Source: Nocardia wallacei
GTDB lineage: Bacteria; Actinomycetota; Actinomycetes; Mycobacteriales; Mycobacteriaceae
Length of the DNA stretch: 64,000 bases
Assembly (NCBI RefSeq): GCF_014466955.1
Contig: NZ_AP023396.1
Span: 3,224,001-3,288,000 of the forward strand
Direction: 5' to 3'
Part shown: in pieces, positions 33,618 to 40,997 of the stretch
Numbering within the stretch: position 1 is the first letter of the stretch
Layout of the letters: the number at the start of each line of letters is the position of its first letter
Notes under the pieces: model-generated
The model's input: the letters and a program-made list of their open reading frames with translations, nothing else
The model's database searches: none
What the model was told of the DNA's origin: nothing
Translations under genes and position numbers: made by a program

Positions 33618-34739
33618 ATGTCTGCTGATCACGACGCGAGGCGCCCCGACCACGCGGCGCGCCGGGCCGCGTTGCGGAACCTGTTGGTGGAGAACGGTGT
33701 CGACGCCCTCCTGGTGACCGACCTGATCAACATCAGATACCTCACGGGCTTCACCGGATCCAACGCCGCGCTGCTGGTCGACTCCTGGGACGGCGCCGAG
33801 GACCGCACCGTGATCTGCACCGACGGCCGCTACGCCACCCAGGTCGGCGAGCAGGTGCCGGACCTGCGGGCCGAGATCGCCCGGGCCAGCGCCCGCCGCA
33901 TCATCGAGATCGCGGGGGAGTGGCAGACCGGACGGGTCGGCTTCGAGAGCCACGTGGTCACCGTCGACCAGCATCACGCGTTCGTCGAACAGGGCACCGG
34001 CCTGCAGCTGGTGCCTACACGCGGTCTGGTCGAACAGCTGCGCATGGTGAAGGACGACTACGAGGTCGAGCAGCTGCGGGCGGCCTGCGCCGCCGCCGAC
34101 TCCGCGCTGGCGAGCCTGCTCGAGCGCGGCGGTCTGCGCCCCGGCCGCACCGAGCGGCAGGTGGCACGCGAGCTGGAGTGGCTGATGTTCGAGCACGGCG
34201 CCGCGGCCATATCGTTCGAGACGATCGTCGCCGCGGGCGCGAATTCGGCCGTGCCACACCACCGCCCGACCGACGCGGTACTCGCGGCGGGTGATTTCGT
34301 GAAGTTCGATTTCGGCGCGGTCGTCGGCGGCTACCACTCCGACATGACCCGCACCGTGGTGCTCGGCGAACCCGCCGACTGGCAACGCGAGGTGTACGAG
34401 CTGGTGCGGGCGGCGCAGCGCGCCGGGCGGGCGGCGCTGAAACCGGGGACGGGGTGCGGCGACGTGGACCGCGCCGCCCGCACGGTGATCGAGGACGCGG
34501 GCCACGGTGAGCGTTTCGTGCACGGATTGGGCCACGGCGTCGGCCTGCAGATCCATGAAGCACCCGGAATCGCCAAAACCGGCACGGGTACACTGCTCGA
34601 AGGCATGGCGGTGACCGTCGAGCCAGGTGTGTACTTCCCCGGCCGCGGCGGTGTTCGGATCGAGGATACGCTCGTGGTTCGCGAGGGGGATCCCGAACTG
34701 CTCACCCTGACCACCAAAGACCTGACCGTGGTCGACTGA
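33618..34739 (+). CDS. pepQ: M24 family Xaa-Pro dipeptidase/aminopeptidase
   Basis: A 373-residue pita-bread metallopeptidase. The N-terminal creatinase-like domain has [20 protein letters not shown]. The C-terminal catalytic domain carries the five metal ligands: Asp in [14 protein letters not shown], His in HGLGHGVG, Glu in VEPGVY and RIEDT. It releases N-terminal residues before proline in the cytoplasm. It lies directly before efp, as in many bacteria (Rv2535c-Rv2534c order). The start is probably leaderless. Confidence 0.9.
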   Translation: MSADHDARRPDHAARRAALRNLLVENGVDALLVTDLINIRYLTGFTGSNAALLVDSWDGAEDRTVICTDGRYATQVGEQVPDLRAEIARASARRIIEIAGEWQTGRVGFESHVVTVDQHHAFVEQGTGLQLVPTRGLVEQLRMVKDDYEVEQLRAACAAADSALASLLERGGLRPGRTERQVARELEWLMFEHGAAAISFETIVAAGANSAVPHHRPTDAVLAAGDFVKFDFGAVVGGYHSDMTRTVVLGEPADWQREVYELVRAAQRAGRAALKPGTGCGDVDRAARTVIEDAGHGERFVHGLGHGVGLQIHEAPGIAKTGTGTLLEGMAVTVEPGVYFPGRGGVRIEDTLVVREGDPELLTLTTKDLTVVD

Positions 34740-34786
34740 CCACGGTCGACCGACTGCGTTCGAACAAACAAGGAGACCCGAGGACA

Positions 34787-35350
34787 GTGGCGGACACCAG
34801 CGACTTCAAGAACGGCCTCGTGCTGAAAATCGACGGTAACCTGCAGCAGATCGTCGAATTCCAGCATGTCAAGCCGGGCAAGGGGCCGGCGTTCGTGCGG
34901 ACGAAGCTGAAGAACGTCGTGTCCGGCAAGGTCGTCGACAAGACCTGGAACGCCGGGGTGAAGGTCGAGGTCGCCACGGTCGACCGCCGCGATATGACCT
35001 ACCTGTACCACGACGGGTCGGACTACATCTTCATGGACGGCGACACCTACGACCAGATCCACATCGGTGAGCAGATTCTCGGCAACAGCGCCAAGTTCCT
35101 GCTGGAGAACATGCCGGTGCAGGTCGCCATGCACGAGGGCGAAGTGCTCTACGTGGAGCTCCCGGTCACCGTCGAGTTGTCGGTCACCCACACCGAGCCG
35201 GGCCTGCAGGGCGACCGGTCCAGCGCGGGTACCAAGCCCGCCACCGTCGAGACCGGCGCCGAGGTGCAGGTGCCGCTGTTCGTCAACACCGGCGACAAGC
35301 TGAAGATCGATACCCGCGACGGTGGCTACCTCGGCCGCGTGAACGCCTAG
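34787..35350 (+). CDS. efp: Elongation factor P
   Basis: A 187-residue factor of exact family length, with three OB-like domains. The tip loop is KPGKGPAF with Lys32 at the modifiable position. The C-terminal signature is [12 protein letters not shown]. It rescues ribosomes stalled on polyproline, relevant here because several encoded proteins (the aroK tail, the Rv2560-like tail) are proline-rich. GTG 34787 follows AAGGAGACC. Confidence 0.97.
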   Translation: MADTSDFKNGLVLKIDGNLQQIVEFQHVKPGKGPAFVRTKLKNVVSGKVVDKTWNAGVKVEVATVDRRDMTYLYHDGSDYIFMDGDTYDQIHIGEQILGNSAKFLLENMPVQVAMHEGEVLYVELPVTVELSVTHTEPGLQGDRSSAGTKPATVETGAEVQVPLFVNTGDKLKIDTRDGGYLGRVNA

Positions 35351-35354
35351 CCTG

Positions 35355-35870
35355 GTGACTGTGACCGATCAGGCCGGAGACCGGAAGTCCTCGTACAAGA
35401 AGCTGGGCGCCCGGCACAAGGCCCGCCGCCGCGCGGTGGACCTGCTGTTCGAGGCCGAGGCCCGCGATATCGACCCGGCCGAGCTGCTCGCCGAGCGTAC
35501 GCAGCTGGCCGTGGGCGACGAGTCGGTCGCGCCGGTGAACCCGTACACCGGCACCCTGGTCGAGGGCGTCGCCGACGATCTCGACCGGGTGGACGGCACC
35601 ATCGAGTCCTACCTGCAGGACTGGACGCTGGAACGGCTGCCCGCCGTGGACCGCGCCATCCTGCGGGTGGCGGTGTGGGAGTTGTTCCACGCCACCGACG
35701 TGCCACCCGTGGTAGCCGTGGACGAGGCCGTGGAACTGGCGAAGGAGCTGTCCACCGACGACTCGCCGAGTTTCGTCAACGGCGTGCTCGGCCAGGTGGT
35801 GCAGGTGGCGCCGCAGGTCCGTGCGGCCGCGGCGGCCACCCGGTCGCCCCGGACGGACGGCGGCGCCTAG
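35355..35870 (+). CDS. nusB: Transcription antitermination factor NusB
   Basis: A 171-residue all-helical RNA-binding protein. The N terminus has [24 protein letters not shown]; later come [18 protein letters not shown] and [27 protein letters not shown]. It binds boxA with NusE for rRNA antitermination. GTG 35355 is 4 bp after the efp stop; GTG 35361 is an alternative. It has a C-terminal Ala/Arg extension of about 20 residues. Confidence 0.95.
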   Translation: MTVTDQAGDRKSSYKKLGARHKARRRAVDLLFEAEARDIDPAELLAERTQLAVGDESVAPVNPYTGTLVEGVADDLDRVDGTIESYLQDWTLERLPAVDRAILRVAVWELFHATDVPPVVAVDEAVELAKELSTDDSPSFVNGVLGQVVQVAPQVRAAAAATRSPRTDGGA

Positions 35871-36127
35871 TGCGCAAGTACCTCGTACTGGCCATGCGCA
35901 CCGCGCGCTGGGACGACGCCGTCGCGGGCCCGCACCGCGAATGGCTGGCCGGAATCCGCGCCGCCGGGCAGCTGGACTGCAGCGGCGGCTTCACCGGCGG
36001 TTCGGGCGGCGCCTACGTGCTCCTCGCCGAAAACCTCGACGCCGCAAGGGAACTGGTCCGCACCGACCCCATTCACACCTCGGGTGCGTCGGAGCTGACC
36101 GTCTACGAATGGAACATCACCGGCTGA
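35870..36127 (+). CDS. YCII-related domain protein
   Basis: An 85-residue ferredoxin-like dimer protein: YLVLAMRTARWDD at the start, GGFTGGSGGAYVLLAENLDAAREL in the middle, typical of YCII/DGPF proteins. Function unknown. GTG 35870 overlaps the nusB stop by one base (TAGTG), so it is cotranslated with efp-nusB. It overlaps the converging serpin gene by 11 bp. Confidence 0.75.
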   Translation: MRKYLVLAMRTARWDDAVAGPHREWLAGIRAAGQLDCSGGFTGGSGGAYVLLAENLDAARELVRTDPIHTSGASELTVYEWNITG

Positions 36128-37277
36128 GCGATCCCGGGTCTTCCAGCGGCGGCTCCGCGACCCAGCCCGCGACGATCACCAGTCCGGTCGGCCGGTGCAC
36201 CGCGAGGAACCCGAACGGCCGGTCGAAGGTCGCCGCGATCTCGAGAACGCGGCGCGGGCGCGGCAGGGCGGCGCGCGCCAGTGTGACAGCGGTGACGGCG
36301 GCGGCCTCGAATCCCTCGCGGGTGAACCTGGCGAGCGCGTCCTGTGCGGCGTCCGCGATGTACAGCGGCGTGTCGGAGATGGCCGGAAAGCGGTCCGCGC
36401 GTCCGTCGGTGGCCGTACCCAGCCCGAACAGCTCGCTGTGCGCGAGCAGGTGGTGACCGGAGCGAATGCGGAAGGGCGGCAGCTGGATTCGTAGCGTGTC
36501 CGCCACCGCGCGGGTCTCCCGCACGACCAGGCCCGGCCCCGACGTGCCGACCGGAAGGTGGGTCCGCGCCGCTACCGACCCGCCCAGCGCGCCGAGCCCG
36601 GTGGCCAGCGTCTCGCCGGGGGTGCCGTCGCCCAGCAGGAGATGTACGTCCAGGTCGCGGATCCCGCGCACCACGACGCGCGTCACCGGTTCGGCTCCGT
36701 CCAGTAGGGCCGCGTCGCCGAGTTCGTGGGAGAACCGGGACAGGCCGGGTCCGCGGTGCCCGCGCCAAGGACCGGTCTCCGGCTCCAGTACATCGTCGTG
36801 GAAGGGTTGCAGCCACGACGTGCGGGCGACGATCGCGGTGGCGAGGACGAGCAGCGTGTCGGCGTCGACCGACAGCGGGAACCGGTCGATCAGCCCGCCG
36901 GTGTGCCGGTCGGCCCAGGAGTCGAGCGCCGCCTGCCCGGTGAGCTTGCCGACCACGCCCTCGGGCAGCGACCGCGTCCACCGCTCACGCAGTGCGATGT
37001 CCTGGCGAACCCACACCCCGAGCGCGCCCGCGACGGTCTCGGCGCCGGCGAGTTCCGCCAGCAGTCGCAGCGCGGACTCCTGCGCGTCCTCGGCCGAAAG
37101 CCCTACGGCCGCGGCCAGTTCCGTGCGCGCGGGCTCGTTCGCGGCCGTCGCCAGCACGCCGAGCAGTGGCCACACGCCGCACCCGGACAGCACGAAATCG
37201 CCGGTGCCCGCCGCGTCGCACCAGCGGCGGGTCAGGTCGTTGGCGGCGGCAACGTGCGGAAGAAGGCTGGTTTGCAC
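36117..37277 (-). CDS. Serpin family protein
   Basis: A 386-residue protein with serpin landmarks: the N-terminal helical region DFVLSGCGVWPLLGVLA, a reactive-loop hinge REGFEAAAVTAV (P14 Phe instead of Thr/Ser) and the C-terminal FDRPFGFLAVHRPTGLVIVAGWV. Serpins trap serine or cysteine proteases by loop insertion; the alanine-rich hinge is compatible with inhibition, though the Phe is unusual. No signal peptide, so probably cytoplasmic. GTG 37277 lies 6 nt after TAGGCT (37289-37284), a leaderless arrangement. The target is unknown. Confidence 0.82.
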   Translation of the reverse strand: MQTSLLPHVAAANDLTRRWCDAAGTGDFVLSGCGVWPLLGVLATAANEPARTELAAAVGLSAEDAQESALRLLAELAGAETVAGALGVWVRQDIALRERWTRSLPEGVVGKLTGQAALDSWADRHTGGLIDRFPLSVDADTLLVLATAIVARTSWLQPFHDDVLEPETGPWRGHRGPGLSRFSHELGDAALLDGAEPVTRVVVRGIRDLDVHLLLGDGTPGETLATGLGALGGSVAARTHLPVGTSGPGLVVRETRAVADTLRIQLPPFRIRSGHHLLAHSELFGLGTATDGRADRFPAISDTPLYIADAAQDALARFTREGFEAAAVTAVTLARAALPRPRRVLEIAATFDRPFGFLAVHRPTGLVIVAGWVAEPPLEDPGSLSR

Positions 37278-37283
37278 ACGGCC

Positions 37284-37289
37284 AGCCTA
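37284..37289 (-). promoter_or_regulatory. -10 box of the leaderless serpin gene
   Basis: TAGGCT on the minus strand, 6 nt before GTG 37277. Confidence 0.45.
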
Positions 37290-37397
37290 GTCACGAGTGG
37301 CCGGTGCGAGCCGCGGACGAGTGCGCCCCCGCCGTGGGTGTACGTGGGCCGGCGGGGGCGCCGAGCGGATCGCCCGCTCGTGCCGACAATGCTGGCC

Positions 37398-37415
37398 CCT
37401 CGAGTGCACTCGAGG
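37398..37415. promoter_or_regulatory. Perfect 18-bp palindrome, candidate operator
   Basis: CCTCGAGTGCACTCGAGG is an exact palindrome without a spacer. It lies 99 bp upstream of the GXWXG/DUF4334 start and 50 bp upstream of a possible -10 (TAGTGT, 37466-37471). The regulator is unknown. Confidence 0.55.
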
Positions 37416-37514
37416 TCCAGTGGTCCCGGACGTGGCCTCGGTCACGCCGACCGAGCGGCCTGCGATAGTGTGAGGCTCGAAGCATCTATTGCTCTCGAGG
37501 TCGAGGAGGACGGG

Positions 37515-38072
37515 ATGGCAGACGTCGACACGCCCGCGGTGCGGTTGCGCGAGCTGAGCCGGGGCGGCTGCACGCCCGAGCAGGCCTGGGAGCTGTTCGA
37601 CAGTCTGCCCACGGTCCGGGTCGACGAGGTCACGACCGGCCGCTGGCGCGGAGACGAGCTGGACACCGGGCATCCGTGGGCGGGCGCCCTGGTCGAATCC
37701 GGCTGGTACGGAAAGCAATTCGACGGTCCCGACGAGGTGCAGCCACTGGTGTTCGCGACCGCGGCCGGGGCGCTGTTCCCGGTCGATCCGCGCCGGGTGC
37801 CGCTGGGTCTGGTGGGCCGGGTGCCCACGGCCGGTATCCGGGCGGTGCGCCGCCTGCTACCCGTGCTGCGTCCGGCGCTGCGCACGCCGACGCCGCGCGC
37901 CCGGCTGCGCGACCTGGAGTTCCGCGGCAAGGTCAGTGCCGCGATGATCTACGACCATCTGCCGATCATCGACATCTTCCGGCTGGTCGACGACGAGACG
38001 CTGCTGGGCGTGATGGACCTGCGCGGCATGACCGACCCGTACTTCTTCGTGCTGCGCCGCGACCACTCCTGA
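37515..38072 (+). CDS. GXWXG/DUF4334 domain protein
   Basis: A 185-residue protein. The N-terminal GXWXG motif is GRWRGDEL (about residues 43-50), followed by TGHPWAGALVESGWYGKQF. The C-terminal DUF4334 part contains EFRGKVSAAMIYDHLPIIDIFRLVDD and LGVMDLRG. The two-domain layout is common in actinobacteria and fungi; function is unproven. ATG 37515 has GAGGAGGA. A perfect palindrome upstream suggests regulated expression. Confidence 0.85.
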   Translation: MADVDTPAVRLRELSRGGCTPEQAWELFDSLPTVRVDEVTTGRWRGDELDTGHPWAGALVESGWYGKQFDGPDEVQPLVFATAAGALFPVDPRRVPLGLVGRVPTAGIRAVRRLLPVLRPALRTPTPRARLRDLEFRGKVSAAMIYDHLPIIDIFRLVDDETLLGVMDLRGMTDPYFFVLRRDHS

Positions 38073-38091
38073 CCGGCTCGGGCCGGGCGGG

Positions 38092-38805
38092 TCAGTCGCG
38101 GTCGAGGATGGCGTCGAATCTTTCGTCCGCCCGGTCCAATTGGTCGAGAATGTGGTCCTTCACGTGGTCGGCCAAGGGGGTGTCGGGGCGCGTCACCAGT
38201 TCGCGGTAGACGGCGGTGAGCGGGCGGTACTTCGTTGCCAGTTTGTGCATCACGGGACCGGTGGCGTACAGGATGCCGACGCCGTTGTCGGTGAAGTCGG
38301 AAATCTTCACCACCCGCGCCCAGGGATTGCGGGCCAGACTGCTGGATACGTGCTCGCGATACTGCGTGTGCCGGTCCATCGCCGGATCGAACGGCGGGTT
38401 GGTGACGGCGGCGACCAGTGCCGCCACCCGGGCGCCGAAGCTCTCGGCGATCGCCGACAGCGCGGCATCGGGCACCGAACCGGTTCGGGTACCGGCCAAT
38501 TCGGGTCCGTGGTCCTCCACCGCGTCGTGCAGCAGGCCGGCGATCACCACGTCGGTGTCGCGGACCTCGTAGTGGCTGACGATCCGGATCGCCACACGCA
38601 GCAGGTGGCTGACGTAGGGCTCGCGGCCGTAGCGGTCCTCCCGATGCAGATCCGAGGCCAGGCGCAGGGCCGCCGTAACCCGTTCGGGCTCGGGCAGTTT
38701 CTCGGTCTCGAGCTCCATGCGCCGGCGCAGCCCGACCTCCCCGTGCACGTCGGAGATCGTGTGCAGCGGCATCACCGAGAGGATTCCCGCCCCAACTGTA
38801 TTCAT
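38092..38805 (-). CDS. HD domain hydrolase (SpoT-like)
   Basis: A 237-residue HD phosphohydrolase. The first metal His is in YVSHLLRVA and the HD pair in AGLLHDAVEDH. The later region KISDFTDNGV matches the conserved Asp segment of RelA/SpoT hydrolase domains. No synthetase, TGS or ACT domain is present, so it could be a small alarmone hydrolase or a nucleotide phosphohydrolase. ATG 38805 is 6 nt after TACATT (38817-38812), a leaderless pattern; ATG 38772 is an alternative start. Confidence 0.8.
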   Translation of the reverse strand: MNTVGAGILSVMPLHTISDVHGEVGLRRRMELETEKLPEPERVTAALRLASDLHREDRYGREPYVSHLLRVAIRIVSHYEVRDTDVVIAGLLHDAVEDHGPELAGTRTGSVPDAALSAIAESFGARVAALVAAVTNPPFDPAMDRHTQYREHVSSSLARNPWARVVKISDFTDNGVGILYATGPVMHKLATKYRPLTAVYRELVTRPDTPLADHVKDHILDQLDRADERFDAILDRD

Positions 38806-38887
38806 GAAGCCAATGTATCGGGCCGGTCCGACGGATACCCTTATCGATCCCTTGCGTCAGGGCGGCCGTCGGCTGAACTCCGGGTGG

Positions 38888-39514
38888 TCATCGCACGCCG
38901 CGCGGCCGGAACTGGACGCTGATGCGCGGTCCCACCGGCCGCCGGGTCTTGAGCACGGCATGTTCCCAGGTGCGCTGGCAGGAACCGCCCATCACGATGA
39001 GGTCGCCGTGGCCGAGCTGGTAGCGCACGCTCGCGCCGCCCCCGCGCGGACGCAGGTGCAGCGCTCGCGCCGCGCCGACCGACACGATGGCCACCATCGT
39101 GTCGTGTGTCGCACCCCGTCCGGACGTGTCGCCGTGCCAGGCGACACTGTCGTTGCCGTCGCGGTAGTAGCACAGGCCCGCGGTGCGAAACGGCTCGCCG
39201 AGCTCGCCGAGGTAATGGGCACTGAGCACGTCGCGCGCCTGGTCCAGGACCGGGTCGGGCAGTGGCTCGGACTCGCCGTAGAAGCGCAGCAGCCGCGGGA
39301 CGTCCACCACCCGGTCGTACATCTGGCGCCGATCCGCCCGCCACGGCACCCGCGCCGCCAGCGTCACGAACAACTGGTCGGCCCCGCGCAACCAGCCCGG
39401 CAGCACATCCACCCACGCGCCGTCGCCCAGCACCGTGCGCCGCAACCCGGCCAGCGACCCGAGCTCCGTCTCGCCGAATCCGTCCAGTAGCGAACCCTGC
39501 AGCGGTGTAGACAT
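38888..39514 (-). CDS. AlkB-type 2-oxoglutarate/Fe(II) dioxygenase
   Basis: A 208-residue AlkB family protein. Iron ligands are H127 and D129 (AWHGDTSG) and H185 (WEHAV); the 2-oxoglutarate Arg is in RISVQFRPR. The substrate lid includes FYGESEPLPDPVL. Such enzymes demethylate alkylated DNA or RNA bases oxidatively. The N-terminal QGSLLDGFGE is family-like. The promoter is excellent (TTGAAC, 17 bp, TAGATT) and overlaps a LexA box, so SOS induction is expected. ATG 39514 lies 7 nt after the -10, so leaderless. Confidence 0.9.
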   Translation of the reverse strand: MSTPLQGSLLDGFGETELGSLAGLRRTVLGDGAWVDVLPGWLRGADQLFVTLAARVPWRADRRQMYDRVVDVPRLLRFYGESEPLPDPVLDQARDVLSAHYLGELGEPFRTAGLCYYRDGNDSVAWHGDTSGRGATHDTMVAIVSVGAARALHLRPRGGGASVRYQLGHGDLIVMGGSCQRTWEHAVLKTRRPVGPRISVQFRPRGVR

Positions 39515-39521
39515 GGGGACG

Positions 39522-39550
39522 AATCTACGTACTATCGAACATATGTTCAA
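39522..39550 (-). promoter_or_regulatory. alkB promoter with SOS (LexA) box
   Basis: TCGAACATATGTTCAA (39535-39550, + strand) matches TCGAACnnnnGTTCGA with one mismatch. On the minus strand it overlaps the -35 TTGAAC (39550-39545), with TAGATT (39527-39522) as -10 at 17-bp spacing. The stop codon of the glycosyltransferase lies inside the box. Confidence 0.75.
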
Positions 39551-40773
39551 GCGTGGCGATCGCGGGCGGCTTCCTCGAGGAGCAATGTCGCCGCCACCGT
39601 CGCGCCGTCGGGTCGGATCGCGTCTGCCACGGTCCGGGCGCGCTGCCGGGTGTCGGGAGTCAGGGCCGTGCGGAGCGCGGCGGACAGGGATTCGACGGTC
39701 GGTGTCGAGTTGTGGTGTGCCGCACCGATTCCCAGCTCCGCGACGCGGGCGGCCCAGGACGGCTGGTCCGCGATCCGCGGCACGACCACTTGGGGCGCGC
39801 CGGCTCGCGCCGCCGTCGTGGTGGTGCCCGCGCCGCCGTGATGGACGACGGCGGCCACCCTGCCGAACAGTGCCTGCTGGTTGACCTCGCCGACGGTGAA
39901 GCAGTCGGCGGCATCGTCGATCGGCGCCAGCTCGGCCCAGCCGCAGGCGAGCAGGACGCGTCGTCCCTGCGCGCGGATCGCCTCGATCGCCACCCGGGCG
40001 ATGTCCGTCGGGGCGTAGGCGGCCATGCTGCCGAACCCCACGTACACCGGCGGCGCGCCCGCGTCCAGGAACGCCGTGAGCTCCTCGGGAAGTGGCCGGT
40101 CGTCGGGCAGGATCCACGCCCCGGTCTGCACGACATCGAGATCGGTCCGGCCCTGCGACGGGCACAGCGTCGGGTCCGCCGCCAGCCAGGGCCGATCGGT
40201 GAGGACGTGGTCGCGGACGTTGGCCACCGGCGGCAGGCCGATCGCGGCCCGATGGCTGTTGAGCGCCTCGCCGTACAGCGCGTTCACCCGTTCGGCGTCC
40301 TGTTTCCACAGCGCCCGGATGTCGGTCTCGTCCTGCGGGGACGGCGTGCCCGGGCGTCGCCCCGGCGGGAAATGCCGCGACGGCAAGCCGAGGAGGTGGA
40401 AACACGCGAGCACGTAGTGGATGCCGAGTTTCTCGGCCACGTCCCGAGCGCCCGCCGGCATCAGGCCGGTCGCCAGCAGTGCGTCGCAGCCCTCGGCCGC
40501 CGCCGTGAGCGTGTCGAACCTGGCGGCGACCAGTGCGGGAGCGAGCCGGAACGCGTCCTGCGCCGTCGGCGGCGACGGATTGGCGACGATCGAGTGCACC
40601 GTCGGGCCGAGCGGTATCAGCGGCACCCCGGCTCGCTCCAGCAACCTCGCGAACTCCTCGTCGGGCGGGGCGCACACCCGCGCTCGGGCGCCCAGTTCCC
40701 GCAGCGCCACCGCGAGCCCCCCCAGCGGCTCGACATCCCCGCGCGACACCCACGTCGTCAACAGCACACGCAC
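39547..40773 (-). CDS. GT1 family glycosyltransferase (UGT/GtfE type)
   Basis: A 408-residue GT-B enzyme. The N terminus MRVLLTTWVSRGDVEPLGGLA is the acceptor domain start of natural-product and sterol glycosyltransferases. The donor site is HHGGAGTTTTAARAGAPQVVVPRIADQP. It would transfer a sugar from a nucleotide sugar to a small molecule or antibiotic. GTG 40773 follows GGGAG. No sugar biosynthesis or polyketide genes are next to it, so the acceptor cannot be guessed. Confidence 0.88.
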   Translation of the reverse strand: MRVLLTTWVSRGDVEPLGGLAVALRELGARARVCAPPDEEFARLLERAGVPLIPLGPTVHSIVANPSPPTAQDAFRLAPALVAARFDTLTAAAEGCDALLATGLMPAGARDVAEKLGIHYVLACFHLLGLPSRHFPPGRRPGTPSPQDETDIRALWKQDAERVNALYGEALNSHRAAIGLPPVANVRDHVLTDRPWLAADPTLCPSQGRTDLDVVQTGAWILPDDRPLPEELTAFLDAGAPPVYVGFGSMAAYAPTDIARVAIEAIRAQGRRVLLACGWAELAPIDDAADCFTVGEVNQQALFGRVAAVVHHGGAGTTTTAARAGAPQVVVPRIADQPSWAARVAELGIGAAHHNSTPTVESLSAALRTALTPDTRQRARTVADAIRPDGATVAATLLLEEAARDRHA

Positions 40774-40997
40774 TCAGCAACTCCCATTTCCGCAGGTTAG
40801 GGCTTCCGGCCGGGTAATTCTGGAGCACGACCGGGGCCTTGCCGCAAGCCCCCCGCCCCGCTATATGCTGAAAGTGACAGGAGGTCCTGCTGGCTGCCGG
40901 ACCGCCGGTGTGCGCGGCGAGGGAGATCTGCCGCGGTGGTGGACCCGCGGGTGCCGTTCGCGCTGGATGTCGGTGGGTTTCGGTAGCGTCGAGGGCT
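40774..40997. other. Gap between the glycosyltransferase and ligase genes
   Basis: No gene seen. It contains TATGCT (40864-40869) and a small palindrome, CAGGAGGTCCTG (40878-40889), holding a consensus AGGAGGT. The only start-like codon after it in the ligA frame is CTG 40890. TAGCGT (40984-40989) lies 8 nt before the chosen ligA GTG. Confidence 0.45.

Noticed and set aside
40878..40889. Strong AGGAGGT as the ribosome site of a missed gene
   Set aside because: No ATG, GTG or TTG at the right distance begins a sensible ORF; only CTG 40890 in the ligA frame, noted there.
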